Positions 44,925 through 56,786 are shown, numbered from the stretch's first letter. The stretch: 64,000 bases of DNA from Dermanyssus gallinae (GCA_003439945.1 QVRM01001369.1:997501-1061500), one strand, 5' to 3'. The notes: generated by a model not told the origin, from the sequence alone. A program made the numbers and translations.

Positions 44925-46030
44925 TGTGCATATACATTAATACATTACATATAGAATCTACAAATGTTGTACACATATATCATTTTTCTACTCTACGCGC
45001 ATTTTATTAGAATATATGCATTGAAATCACATACACACTATGCAATGTATATATAATAGTAGTTTAATAACACCCGGATATGCAAAAATAGTTTAAACTA
45101 AGAGTTGAAGCGTACATTGAGATAGTCTTAGTAAATATGAAATGTTTTGAATAGGTTATAATTATTCTTCATTTACCAATGTTATTCGCGTTGATGCTAT
45201 ACAGAGCAATGTGCGGTTCTCTAGCCTGCAGAACAAATGTGTTTTTTTCAGGTGCTACCCATATAGGTGGCGGTTGAACTTTGCATCTAATTAATCAAAG
45301 TGGTCCAAGATGTTAAACGGCTGTCTACAGCCCAAAGTGTGTTGCAATATATTGTAAATAGATGAAAATGGCATATATAAATTATACATTGTTATTTCAT
45401 AAAAATGGCTCCGAACAAGCTATGTGCTTAATGGAGCTTGAAATTAATGTGTGCAATTATCTACAAGAAATGTCAATAAACAAACAGTTGAAACAGTTGA
45501 ACTACTGGCGTGACCCACATTAAACTCAAATATAAGTCTGATAAATTAGTAATTATAAATAAATATAAATATAGCCGTGAAATGTACATATTAACATGTA
45601 ACTAAACTATCATCATTGAATAATATGGATCTCGGGTGGCAAGTGCAAATCGGCAATTTAGTCATGCGATTTTACCGATTCTGCCGTGTCTGAAACTTTT
45701 AATATTAGGTCAAATCTTAATTTTTAACACTTTTTGTTTGTTTGCTTTCGGTTGTGACGGCTTAAAGCCACATTGATGTCTTATGAATTGACAACAATGC
45801 TACTCTATAGTCTTACATACGGGCCTTCCAATACCGCTGACGAAAGACAAATGCGACAGCAGACGATTGAAGCCGTTTTTAAGTGATCTGTAGATGATGA
45901 ATTGATTATATCAGTTTCGAAAAATCCTGGATTTTAGCACTTATATTACACAAGTCATTCGTTCAACAAGTCTTATATGTTACAACATATAGCGTTGTTT
46001 CTTTAATTACTATTTCTACATAATTTATTT
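44925..46030. other. No gene recognised
   Basis: AT-rich, no motif seen. Confidence 0.55.
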
Positions 46031-46034
46031 CAAT

Positions 46035-46268
46035 AGTTTGGTTGTTCCCAAATGTACCTATGGTTGTGAGGTTTGGCGGTCCTATTTAAACAAATACGTT
46101 AAAGCTACTGCAAGTGTACTAAAGAAATTCTTTCGTCGTGTCTCATTAAGGTGTAGCAACTCTCGTAATTCCATTGTGATAAGCCTTATTTGGAAACTGC
46201 GGTCCAGAGCCGATAATTTTATGTATAATCGTATTTTCAAATATATCGAAATGTCAGCATTGATATGA
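46035..46268 (+). pseudogene. LINE C-terminal fragment
   Basis: The frame reads LVVPKCTYGCEVWRSYLNKY, then VKATASVLKKFFRRVSLRCS. This is the LPxLxYxxxVWxPYLxK ... VLxKFxRR block after the RT of CR1/L2-type LINEs. It ends where a minus-strand LINE 3' UTR begins. Confidence 0.6.
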
Positions 46269-46445
46269 TATGACGTTAATTTATTCTTAATTATAGTTTC
46301 TTATCTGTGTTATAACTTCATGTAGCCACATGGCTAGTGCGAAGCATATGTAAAAGTTCAGTATGATTTTATACATTATCACCATATCTCGTGTTATTAC
46401 AATTATTTATCCATGGATAATAATGCAAATCATGTCCGCTTTGAC
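46262..46445 (-). mobile_element. LINE 3' UTR fragment, same family as 33605-34110
   Basis: DNA similarity to 33650-33830 over about 180 bp (for example TAGCCACATGG, TAGTGC, AAGCATATG). The copy at 33.6 kb places this sequence 3' of a LINE stop codon on the minus strand. Confidence 0.65.
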
Positions 46446-46839
46446 AACGTAAGGTTGCGTTTGAATTGAATTGATTCATACACAATGAGATCAAGCAAAT
46501 GAGATCTTAAGCTGTTTGTAAATAAAATAAATGAAGAAAACTCAATGCAATAATAAAAACATCATGCTGTCAAGGAAGCCCAGCATTGATTGTATAATTC
46601 AAACACTATTTATGCCAGAAATAGACTTAGAAAGTTCAGGAAGGGCTTCACATGAGTCTTACCATCAGCGGATATAAGTGATATTGATAAGTGAGGATTG
46701 GGAGACCAAGAATAAAAGCCCACTAGGTACTTTAATATTGATAGGTGACGTCAGCGAACACCTAGTTGATGAATGCAAGAGAGATACAGAAACCGTAATG
46801 CCTAAAATGTAGTATTAACAACTCGTTTATTTTACACAG

Positions 46840-47033
46840 AAGACATTAGCGTTGTTTTTGCAGGAAACTCTATAAACATAATTGCAATGTATACCAACCC
46901 GTTGGAAGCTATTCCCGAGCTGTTGAAAAAGCTAGTGTATTGCGTGAATAAAGTTTACATTAACAAGATTACTGTATATTGCGGAGACCCTAACTATCCC
47001 ATCGACGAAAAAGACAAAGTTCAAGCAAGCGCA
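46840..47033 (+). pseudogene. LINE-B endonuclease fragment copy 2, part 1
   Basis: Plus frame: VVFAGNSINIIAMYTNPLEA, then YINKITVYCGDPNYPIDEKD and KVQAS. It matches copy 1 (39570-40150, minus). It breaks at AAGCGCA, where the poly(T) end of a minus-strand R1-like LINE begins, and resumes at 52488. Confidence 0.65.
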
Positions 47034-47247
47034 TTTTTTTTTTTTAATATGCTGAAACCTCTCAGCATTAATATGGGGGATTACGGGCATCGTGATGTAC
47101 ATGCGCCACCACAGCCAGTGACTAGTGTGGGACTCACAAACCCACTAACACCCGCCTCCCCCCCACCCCCAGGGAACGGTAACTGCTAGGCATCGCTTCG
47201 TATCCATGGGAGTGGCCAGTTTGCCTCTCCTCCCTACTCCAGCCTTC

Positions 47248-49791
47248 TTACAGTCGCCCTAGCCCGCTTTGGTGCGGGGCGGCGACTTCAAGAAGGCCGT
47301 TGATACCTTCCGCAGCCCGCCCGCCTGTGGGTGCGTCGAGAGTCATCATCTGGGGAATCCTTTGCTGTATCTGTCTAGCCTGGTCCGCCTGCCTATCACC
47401 CACCCGCCTCCCGTCTACAGATTCCCCCTCTCGACCGGAGCCTGAGTGGACGCTAAGACGAGCTCTCCTGGCAGTCTCTTTGACCACCTTCGTGGACATG
47501 ATCGCATCAAAGTGGGCAATACCTTCTTTCCAGGCCGCCGCTGAAGTCATCATATGGGTGACGACCTCGTTGACTGGTCGGCCTCGCACAGCGGCCGCCC
47601 CCGCGTCCCGCGCTTCCCGGAGGGCCCCACAATGCAGAACAGTGTGCTCTACATTATCCGGTTCCCCCGAGTCGCATAGTACGCAGGAGTCGACTTGAAC
47701 TTTGTTAATCTTAACCATATACGTCTGGAACTGACCGTGGCCGGTCAGCACCTGGGACGCATAATAAGATAGCTCGCCGTGTCTGCAGTCGTACCATTGC
47801 CGTAGGTCCGGGATCAGACTTTTGGTCCAGCGACCCTTGGTGACCCCCCCAGGAGCTGCTGCCCTCACCCATTCTTTCTGCCAAGAGTCCAAAGTAGCTA
47901 ATCTAGCCCGTGTGGGGTCTAGATCACCGTCCAGCGCTCGTTCTGCTCGCTCCCCGGCCAGCAAATCCCATGGCAGCATCTTGGACACGACAAGTAGTGC
48001 CTCAGTCGACACGGTACGGAATGCGCGGCAGACCCTTGCGCTCCATCGCTTGCATTGCCACTTTCCAGCTCATCGAGTTAAAGGCGTTCTTGACGTCTAG
48101 GAGAATAAGCAGCACAAAGTCCCGTGTTTTGGGGGTCTTCGTTGCTGCTCACCTGCCCGTCTCAGTACTCTTGCCAGGGCGTCGAACGTGGACCGTCCCT
48201 TCCGAAAGCCATACTGTGCTTCTGATAGAGCCCCTTTGGCTTCGATCTCGGCGTTGAGCCGGTCAACCAGTACGTTCTCCGAGATCTTACCCATAGTGTC
48301 CAGAAGACATATGGGTCGGTAGGCAGGCTCTCCTGCAGGGGCATTCCCTCCCCCTTTCGGGATCAGGACCAGGTTAGCCTTCTTCCACAGCCTCGGAAAA
48401 CGCCCCTCTCTTAGAAGTCTGTTGGCCAGGGTCTGAAAGACCTTTGGCCAGCGCTTCACTAGCAGCCTCGCCGCTCCAGGAGGAACTCCGTCCGGGCCGG
48501 GTGCCTTTCCGGGTGTCAACCTTTTCCTTGCTCGCTCGACCTCATCTAACGTTACCTCCGGAATGTCTTCCGGGGCAACCAGAAACTCCTCCTCTCCTCT
48601 CCACGGATGGTCCGGAAAGAGATGGCGAACCGTCTTCTCCAGCACATCCGGTGGTAGTCTAGGAGGTGGTTTCCGGAGCTTGGCCGAGACGATCCGGTAG
48701 GGCCGACCCTAAACGTCCCTTGCCACCTCTTCTATCAAAAGCTTCCAAGATTTCGCCTTACTCTTCTCAATAAGTTTCTGCAATGTCCGTCTGGCAGCTC
48801 CGTAAGACGCCAGGAGGTCGGCCGATCGTTCGTCCACCGTCCACCCTTGCTCCCCTCGGGCGACTCTTTCACTCAGCCATGAGCGCTGTCTAGTGTAAGC
48901 CCTATTTAGTCTAGTACATTTACGACGTGTTTCGCCAATTTCTTGGTTCCACCAGTGCACCGGCCGCCGGCGGCGCCCAGAGTTGGTCCGGGGGCCTGCC
49001 TTCTCACAGGCCGTTCTGAGAACAGCTGCAATCCGGGTCTCATCCGTGGTTTCCTCTGACAGCTGTCGACAGCCCTCGTCAATCTTCTCCGCCAGAACCC
49101 GCTGGTTTAACTTGCGCATCTGCCAGCGTCTGCGCGGAGTGGCAGCTGGCTCGGGAGGGGTAGCGACCTCAAACAGGATGTATCTGTGGTCACTTCCATT
49201 TTCCTCCTCATCAACCTGCCAACCCGATATCTTTGGGAAGGCTATGTCATTCGCCATCGTGAGGTCCACGAAAGACTTCTGGTTTCCCCGCGAGAATGTG
49301 GGTACTTTCCCGTCGTTTACTAACAGCAACCCATTTTCTGCCATCCATTCTTCTAGTACCTGGCCCCTATCATTTGTGGTTTTGCTGCCCCACCCGACGC
49401 TGGCTGAGTTGAAGTCCCCGGTGAGGACGATTCCCTTTCCCGTATGAACGCGTAGGCTCTGCCCCAGACTATCGAGAAACACATTGAACTCCCTAAGTTC
49501 CCTATTTGGTGAAAAATAGCAAGACTATAAAACCCCTAGCCCTTCTATTTCTACCCATGCGAACCCTGAACCGGAACCCCGACTTCTAGCCGATAAATGC
49601 CTACTATTCCCCGTCCACCAGGTGCCTGAGTCATGTCCCGTATCAAGGCTGATAACACCCTTCCGGAGTGCAATGCCTTTGTTCGGTTCCGATACTAAAG
49701 CAAGCTAAATACCCCTGTGCTGGATTGTTTGGTCCAGCAGCGCGTGGGCTGCTCTACATCGGTTCAGGTTGACCTGTATGACCCTAATCAT
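47248..49791 (-). pseudogene. R1-like ORF2: endonuclease, partial RT, C-terminal zinc domain
   Basis: Starts at ATG 49789-49791 (MIRVIQVNLNRCRAAHALLD). TAG codons near 49700 and 49530 interrupt the endonuclease. Then come LTGDFNSASVGWGSKTTNDR, SDHRYILFE (near 49185), and the RT from TPGKAPGPDGVPP (near 48510) through YRPICLLDTMGKISENVLVD to YGFRKGRS and VKNAFNSM (near 48075). At about 48020 the frame jumps straight to FRTVSTEALLVVSKMLP of the C-terminal region. GVPQG and YADD are therefore deleted. The C-terminus keeps LTGHGQFQTYMVKINK and CVLC...H...C (near 47650). A stop near 48710 also breaks the frame. Confidence 0.85.
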
Positions 49792-52215
49792 TGTGATTGT
49801 TACCTGTCTCTCCCTCGATCCCCTCGGAACTAACCTGTTGCCTCCTGGCTGTCGTCCTAGGCGCCTTGAAACCGTCCTCGTCGACTGTTGGCACCCTGGC
49901 CTTCAGTTTCCGCTCCTTCTTAGCCAGCTTGCTCTCCCTTTCTTCTATCCTCTTTCTTTCCTCTTCTGTCCGATGTATGGCCCTCTGCTTTACAGCCTCG
50001 CGTCGCTCCTGCAGAGCTTTAGCAAACGCCGGGCAGGCCGTTGAGGCCGCCGAGTGCCCCTCTCACAGACGTGACAGTGAGAATTGGGATTGTCGCATGC
50101 CCTCGCGAGATGACCTTCGTTTCCGCACCGATAGCATCGCTTGGCGTCCACCTTCGGCTCTTTGCAGTCCTTCGCCATGTGTCCCGCACCCCGGCAATTG
50201 TAGCACATGGGCACGGAGACTCATTCCTCAGGTCGGAGCCTCCAATGGTGATGCTCCGTCTGGACAAAAGCCTGGCAGCTGCAGCTGATGGCAGCGTTGC
50301 CAGACACTGCCAATAGCCATTTTTCCCCATCCGGGGGTCTTCAGTGCGAAGGGGGGTGTCCTCGGACAGCCCCGACGCCTGCCGTAGCGTTGCTTCTATC
50401 TGCTTTTTGTCGGCGAAGGGGTCAATGTTCCGAAGAACAATGGTCTTGGGGACCCCGCCTACCCTCCGATCAACCTCCAGGTTGGAGCTGTTCCGGAGAA
50501 TGTCGGCGAAAGAGCTCCCGGCGCCATCCTTGCTCTCCCAGACCTTTATAACCAGGTCCCCTTCTTTGGTTTTGGAGACCCCGCCAACCTTCAGGCCCGT
50601 CACCTCCGGCTGAACGAAAGGCCGGACGCTCTGTAGGGTCTCTTCAAAGGTCTTCCCCTCAGCGGTCTTTATCCTGATCGTGCTTTGAACCAGAGGGGGC
50701 CCAGCACTACCATGCTTTATCGACCCACCTGTGGGAGTTTTCGGAGTGACTAACTCAGCGTCACAGCCCACCCGGCGGCAGAGGGCCTCAAGGGCCCTTC
50801 GTGTGCCGTCAGTTTGGTACTCTTCCGGCACCTGAAGGGTAAACCTCTCCTCATTTAGCTCCGCCTTTGCTTTCAGTACCACCTTAGTAGCCTGAGAAAC
50901 CCGCCCGCTGGCGCCCCTTCAGGGATTACTCCAACGACTAAAGTGCGTGACGTGCACTTGACACTCATGGGAGTATCCTCGGCTTCATCACATTCCAGCT
51001 CCAAGGCATCCCTGCTCCGGAGAACCGCGAGCCTGTCCACCGGGACTTTGGCTGCCTCTGGGGCCGAGGGGAACTTCATCGCTAGTTGAGCCAGCAACGC
51101 TGAGTCACTCTTTGAGCCTTCCCGTATGATAAGAGCCCGGGTCTCCCTTGCTGACAAGATGCCTTGCTAGGTTAGCGAGGCCCTCTGGAACATCTTCTTG
51201 GGCCAGTCTTTCTGGAGAACCGTGAGTAGCCCTTCATCCGACTGAGCCGCCTGAAGGGCTGTGTCAAGCTCAGCGATAACCTGGGCTACCCTAAGCTCCT
51301 CGGCCCTTTCTTCATTCATCTCCTTACCGCATCTGGAGCACAGGGGAGCACTATCCGCGGCTTTTTTTGCCGTCTCTCCTGGCCCTTCTCCCCCCCGGAG
51401 CTTTCCCTCTATTCTAACCTTCATTTCTTCAGCCTCCCGCTGAAATCCCTCTATTTTGGTCCTCATCTCAGAGTTTTCCCCCTCAAGCCGGGTAATCATT
51501 CCTATGTGTTCCGCCCTTTTATCCTCCTCCTTTATATCCCTTTTTTGCCCAGCCTCTTAATCCTGCTAGCCGCCTTTCCCAACTCCTCAACCGCAATCTT
51601 GATTTCTCCCTTGGTGGTAGGGTGTTTTCCGCATAGCTGGTCTAGCACCCCCGTCCAGGTGAGTAGGCTGGCTAAAGCCGAGTCGTAGTCCTCGACTACT
51701 AGTTCCTCAGCCGGCCACAGCGAAACAGGCAGCTCCCCAGAAGTGTATCCCTTCAATCTGTTGGCCGGGATATTAAGCTACTTTTTGCCCCCTGTTTTTG
51801 CGGCGTCCTTGTCCGTTTCTTTAGGAGGTGTGCTGAGACGCGCCCTTTTTTGACCCCCCTTGCTATTTCCCCCCTTATCATTGTCCTCCTTATCCGCATG
51901 GCTTTGGTCCCCCCTCCCCATGCTTGCCTCTGGGTCCTCAGTCTCCGTGTCCGAGTTGGGCACCAGCACCGTCGGTGTGGCCGCCCCTTCTTCCTCCATC
52001 CTAGTTACCCCGCTTGGGCCCTCTCCCTGACTACCCTTTCCCTCAGGAGTTCTGGGAAGTGCCCTACTACTCCTGAAGGGGTTCCCTCCCTTATCTATCT
52101 CGCCCGCCCCCCGTTTTCTGGGGCACTCATCGTTCTCCCCCTTTATCCCGGTGTCGACCTCGAAGAGGTCAGCCTCAGGCAGGGCCGGATGCGAAAAGTA
52201 CCACAAAGGCACCAC
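49785..52215 (-). pseudogene. R1-like ORF1 (gag-like) with CCHC zinc knuckles
   Basis: The reading frame can be followed in pieces. A charged N-terminal region (52215-51781) is followed by a TAG, then a segment in the same frame to about 51545. A shift at an A6 run leads to coiled-coil residues (TRLEGENSEMRTKIEGFQRE; about 51500-51170). Another TAG and a shift near 50885 lead to a central domain. A shift near 50220 leads to knuckles CYNCRGAGHMAKDC and CYRCGNEGHLARAC plus a partial third (50210-50060). A final shift leads to a Lys/Glu-rich tail ending in NHND and a TAG that overlaps the ORF2 ATG. The protein would bind element RNA. Confidence 0.8.
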
Positions 52216-52298
52216 CGAGGTATCACAAATGGTACAATTGTATCACAGATGTACCACAGTATCACACATGTACCACTAAAGGTATCACTTGCGTACCA
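52199..52298 (-). repeat. TAYCAC-rich degenerate repeat in the R1-like 5' UTR
   Basis: About nine or ten TACCAC or TATCAC motifs (GTGGTA/GTGATA on the minus strand) in 100 bp, spaced by 2-6 bases, between the 26-bp array and ORF1. Confidence 0.75.
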
Positions 52299-52487
52299 CG
52301 TCGGCGCGGTGCGCGCTCGCCGCACGTTGGCGCGGTGCACGTTCGCCGTACGTCGACGCGGTGCACGTTCGCCGTACGTCGACGCGGTGCACGTCCGCCG
52401 TACGTCGACGCGGTGCACGTCCGCCGTACGTCGGCGCTGCGCACGTCAACCGCACGTCGGTGCGGCACACGTTCACCGTACGTCGGC
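52299..52487 (-). repeat. 26-bp tandem array at the 5' end of the R1-like LINE
   Basis: Seven units start at 52299, 52325, 52351, 52377, 52403, 52429 and 52455, plus a partial one at 52481. The unit is CGTCGACGCGGTGCACGTTC followed by GCCGTA, with a few variants. It ends at the insertion boundary, so it is the element's own 5' end and a candidate promoter or monomer array. The array is CpG-rich and free of stops in several frames. Confidence 0.9.
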
Positions 52488-52588
52488 GCGCCTTGTCAGC
52501 ACGTAAGCGTCCCGCAGTATATTATATAGTTGTAGGGTCTCCACAACCGAGGAACCCACATACGTAGCTTCGCAAGGAAGACCTACGA
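52488..52588 (+). pseudogene. LINE-B endonuclease fragment copy 2, part 2
   Basis: GCGCCTTGTCAGCACGTAAG, GCGTCCCGCAGTA, then CACAACCGAGGAACCCACAT and ACGTAGCTTCGCAAGGAAGA match copy 1 base for base at most positions. The frame encodes STTEEPTYVASQGRPT. It ends in TATATA at the next insertion. Confidence 0.7.
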
Positions 52589-54530
52589 TATATATATATA
52601 TATATGAATCCAAAAACGGCGTGTGGCCTTGACAGGATTTCGGTAGGAATTATCCAGGCGTTGGGAAAAGAGTACGTGTATTATCTAACGAAGCAATTTA
52701 ATAATATATTTAGAGGGGACAAAATCCCGGAGGGTTGGCGCAAGGGAAAAGTTTCTCTTCTTCCCAAGGAGGGGGTAGATAATGACACTTTAAAAAATAG
52801 ACGACCAATCACAATTACACCTATCGCGTATCGAATATTTATGCAGGTGTTTAAGAGTAGAGTGCAGAGTATTCTGGAGACAGATGAGAAAATAGGAGAA
52901 TGACAGTGCGGATTTAGGAAAGGGTATAGGCTAGATGATCATCTTTTTTTATTAAGTCAGGTTGTGGAAACATCGAGATTGCAGGGACAAGGGTGTGTGG
53001 CAGGATTTTTAGATTTTAAAAAAGCATATGATATGGTGAACAGAACAAAGTTGTATCAAATCATGTTAGAGGAGGGATTGGAGAGAAGCTGGGTGGAGTT
53101 ACTAGAAGAAATTTACAGGAATAATACGGTAAGAATAATAATAGCAGCCGAACAATCTAAAGAGTTTATAGTTGCTAAGGGGGTCAGGCAAGGCTGTCCG
53201 TTGTCATAAGTGTTTTTTTTATGCATATAGAGAGAATAGAGCGAAGGATTAATAGAACGGGTTTGGGATGGCAGATAGGGGAAAAAGGTGCATATATCAA
53301 GACACCCGTGCTGCTTTTTGCTGACGATATGGTAGTGTTAGGGCGGGGTACTAGCGAAGTTCAACAAATGTTGAATGCATGTGGAGAAGCAGTGGAGGAA
53401 CTGAGCATGGCGTTTAATGAAAAAAAGAGCGCAGTTTTAGTGTTTAATGGGACTAGGGGGGCAAAGAAGCTTGTAGTACAGGGAAAATAATTGGATTATA
53501 AAAGTCAGTACAAGTATCTTGGGGTGACAATGACTACAGGGGATGATTATTTAGAGGAAGAAGAGATAATAAGGAGGAATAAGGCTGAAAGAGGAAGAAA
53601 TGCAGTAAGGTGTAAGGGCCTCTGGGGGTTTAATATTTATATAGTAACAAGGAATATATGGAAGGCCATGTATGTACCAAGATTGACCTTTGCTAAGGCC
53701 TCTCTGGTCCACAGCACAGGGTTGAGAAAGAAGTTAGAAACAATACAAAGAGAGGTGATAAGATTTGCATTGGGTTGCCGTTTTAATTGCGCCAGGGAAT
53801 CCCTTGAGGGGGAAGGGGGAATGTCAACATTTATACAAAGGGAAGTACAAAGTAAGCTTAGATTTAGTAGTAAGATTGAAAATGTAACAAATAAAAGATG
53901 GGTTAAACAGATGCAGCTGGTAAAGACGGCACTTAGGATTAAAACGAAGTGGGATCGCAGAGTAGAGTTTGCAACTAGGGAGATTGGGTACAATTGTCAG
54001 CAATGGGCAAGAGCAAGGGTATCAGAGAAAATGGTGAAATTGAAGGTAAACAAGTCATATACAGACAAATGGAAATTGGCGATGAGCTCTAAATCAAGTT
54101 TGGCAACTATGTATAGAAGGGAAAAGCGGGAAAGGGGCGGGGTAGAATGGGTATACGATAATTCAAGAGCGAGTGGGCTATTGGCAGATGCCAGGGCAGG
54201 GATGTTGGATACAAGGATACATAGAGTTAAATATAAGGAGGGGCAAAGTACAAAATGTCGAGCATGTGGGCTAGAGAATGAGTCAATCGAACATATTATT
54301 AAAGAATGTATAGCATTAGGGGGGAGCAGAGATATAGAGCTGGCGGAGGCCCTAGCTACAAAGAAGAGGTTGTCACAATGGAAAGCAAATACTCAGTAGG
54401 TATTGAAGTAGACATGGATTATATGGATGCGTAGGTAATATATATGCTGCCGCTCTAAGCGCCCCTGATATGAAAGGGTGACATGTGTATTTAAGTATAC
54501 ATGCCAAGCGAACAATAAATCAATCATTAT
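52589..54530 (+). pseudogene. 5'-truncated LINE-C: reverse transcriptase to 3' end
   Basis: The frame begins in the RT at MNPKTACGLDRISVGIIQAL. Then follow NRRPITITPIAYRIFMQVF, QCGFRKGYRLDDHLFLL, FLDFKKAYDMV, GVRQGCPLS, LLFADDMVVLG (catalytic FADD near 53310), YLGVTM and a C-terminal CX2C...H...C (CRACGLENESIEHIIKEC, about 54260-54312). Breaks are TGA at 52901, a shift at a T run near 53210 and TAA at 53488. The last stretch, 53491-54399, is open (302 aa). The 3' tail reads AATAAATCAATCATTATATA. It is inserted in a TA tract of LINE-B. Clade not certain. Confidence 0.8.
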
Positions 54531-54790
54531 ATATATTTGCTACAACGCCAGGCAAAATAGCGTCAAATACAAAAATCCGCAAATAAACATTCCGGCCTTC
54601 GGTACCAGACGACATCTTCCTGTCGCAATGTCGCTCACACTACATCGTCAGGCAGCAGATGGAAGGCGGCAACGGTTAAACGCTTGACTGTCTGCATCTT
54701 GCAGCTCTCGCAAGAGATTCTCTCAGTCTCTAACGCTCTGAACGTAGAAGTCTAAGCAACACAAATACGAAATGTTATACTACACATCGT
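54531..54790 (+). pseudogene. LINE-B endonuclease fragment copy 2, part 3
   Basis: Plus frame: SVKYKNPQINIPAFGTRRHL, then PVAMSLTLHRQAADGRRQRL, to a TGA at 54685. It matches the last part of copy 1, and similarity continues at DNA level to about 54790 (CAACACAAATACGAA, GTTATACTACAC). Confidence 0.7.
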
Positions 54791-55329
54791 GCGCTGGAGG
54801 CGCAAACCCCAAAAACCCGTTAGGTGTCTGAAACATGATTCATCTGATTTCGTAAATGATTCAGACATATATCCTAGCAAAAAGTCGCCCGGTAATTACC
54901 CTCAGATATACGAATTCCAGTCGATTTTATAAGAAGGCAATGCGGAAATCTAGACTGGAGCAAGAAAGAAAAACAAAACAAGCTTCTCAGAGAATCCTAG
55001 ATCCATGCACACAAATTGTCATGCTCCGACACGCGCCCAACAGCCTGTCTAGTATCACCTGAAAAGCTAAATCGTCACTTTTGACATATGTCCTCCAGCT
55101 CTTCTATGGCCTCATTTACATCTCAATTTATGTCTTCGTATGACGCCAACGAGCAACCGAAGTCCGCCAGAAGCTGGATCGCCCTTATATCGAAGGTAGT
55201 GGACGCGACAATGAAGACGTAATCAGAAAAGGCTGCTCTCTTTAACGAAATCATGAATATAATTTACGTCTTACTTGCTTTAAGAATGAAAAGCCAGCCT
55301 CTTAAGTGTAATACCGAAACAAAAATAAG

Positions 55330-56262
55330 ATTCTCTGACACTTTCATCGTACCGTGGCATAGAAAAACCTCATTTACAAAGTTCTGTCTGCACTGAGTCA
55401 AGTGCTTGCCAGAGAAGCAACACGGCTTTAGGGGAATGAGATCGACGGTGATGAAAGCTTGCGCTGTTCTTCTCAACAGAATTAAAATAACCCTCCGAGG
55501 TAAAAGGTAGACTTTAAGTCGGCTTCCGATACCGGGTCACAGACAATATTCCTCAAGAAGTTAGCGTCATGTTCAGCATCTTTCATACCTTTTGGTAGTC
55601 TTTTCAATGCGAAGAGAAAATTTTATTAAGCATATTGAGGAAAAAGCTCACAAGAGCATTTTATGGTATCCCAGAGCGCCATCAGCTGTCGTTGGACGTT
55701 GCTCTTAGCATTTTCAATTTAAAGATTACACATATTGTCATATGGCCCCACTTATACATGTACAAAGCAAACTTGAGAGTACTCGACAAAGTTAAAGCCA
55801 GTTTTTTTTAAAGGAGTGCTAATAGTCCACCGCAGTACCGGCCTGTGTATCTTTTGGCCTCAGCACTCTTTGCAAATTACGTCCGTTCTCAGCCTTACCG
55901 AGAACGAAGGCCTTCGGCAACCATATTGCCGAGTGGGAATATAAAATTGCGGATATTATTTGATGAGACTAGAGCGATAACCACTAACTGCTGAGGGATT
56001 GAAACAAAGGGACCATGTCGCAAAAATAGGCACTTCGTTCTAGGGTTTGCGATACATTTATCTCATATGAGGTTATATACAAGAAATGGGTTTCACAAAA
56101 TAATAACCGAGTACGAATTCAAGGTTTGGGGAGAATCATGTGATCTGTGTCACTTCCAATAGTGTACAAGAGCGAGACAGCTGACAAAAGTGATTTAAAA
56201 AAGCTATAATAAAAATGTGTATAAACCAAATGCTGGTTAATAAATAAATAAAATAAAAAAAT
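55330..56262 (+). pseudogene. LINE-A-like copy A7, RT remnant to 3' end
   Basis: Plus frames: EKQHGFRGMRSTVMKACAVL (about 55410-55470), then LTRAFYGIPERHQLSLDVAL, SIFNLKITHIVIWPHLYMYK and LRVLDKVKASFF (55640-55810). Later comes NGFHKIITEYEFKVWGESCD with LC (about 56083-56150). This order matches the LINE-A C-terminal half, more decayed. It ends in an (AAATA)n tail at about 56240-56262. Confidence 0.55.
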
Positions 56263-56786
56263 ATTTTAAGGAGATTAGTTTTAGATGTTTAAATAGATTG
56301 TTTTGAACCTACCATAAACTAAAGCTTGAACGAGGCCGAGGAGAAGCCTATATCACAAACAATTATCGTTCACTTGCGATTAGTGAATTCTTAATCTCCC
56401 TGAAAGTAGCTAGATTGTTATCGAGAGGACTGAATGAGGATGCAACTTATGTATTCTGGTTGTCGCAGTTTGCCGTACGTTCATACAATATTGTAAATTA
56501 AATGTATATGTTTCACTCCAAGCAACAACAACCACGCTGGAGTTTATACATGCACATTATACATGTAGATTATACGTATTATACAATAGCAGCACAAAAC
56601 GAAAAGAGACCAACTGATTCGTGTCCCAACCAAATATTTGTGACCACGCAGGCCAGGAGGGTACACACGTTCATTTAAGAGACAAATGTCCTTCCCTTAT
56701 ATTATGATTGAGTAAAGCGCCTATTATAAGTTTGAAGTAATTGAAACTATAAGTACGTTTATAATACGTTTCTTTAATCGAATATA

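Larger units (their letters stand above)
47034..52487 (-). mobile_element. R1-like LINE, full length with an internal deletion, inserted in LINE-B
   Basis: The boundaries come from comparison with uninterrupted copy 1. The left flank ends GCGCA (47029-47033). The right flank resumes GCGCCTTGTCAGC (from 52488), giving a possible 4-bp duplication GCGC. The 3' end is a 12-nt A tail (T run at 47034-47045). Minus-sense order is a 26-bp repeat array, a TAYCAC-rich region, ORF1, an ATGATTAG overlap, ORF2, then the 3' UTR. Not competent: many frameshifts and a lost RT core. Confidence 0.85.

Noticed and set aside
52289..52567. Several overlapping Arg/Thr-rich open frames on both strands
   Set aside because: They are translations of the 26-bp tandem array, which lacks stops in many frames; the repeats explain them.
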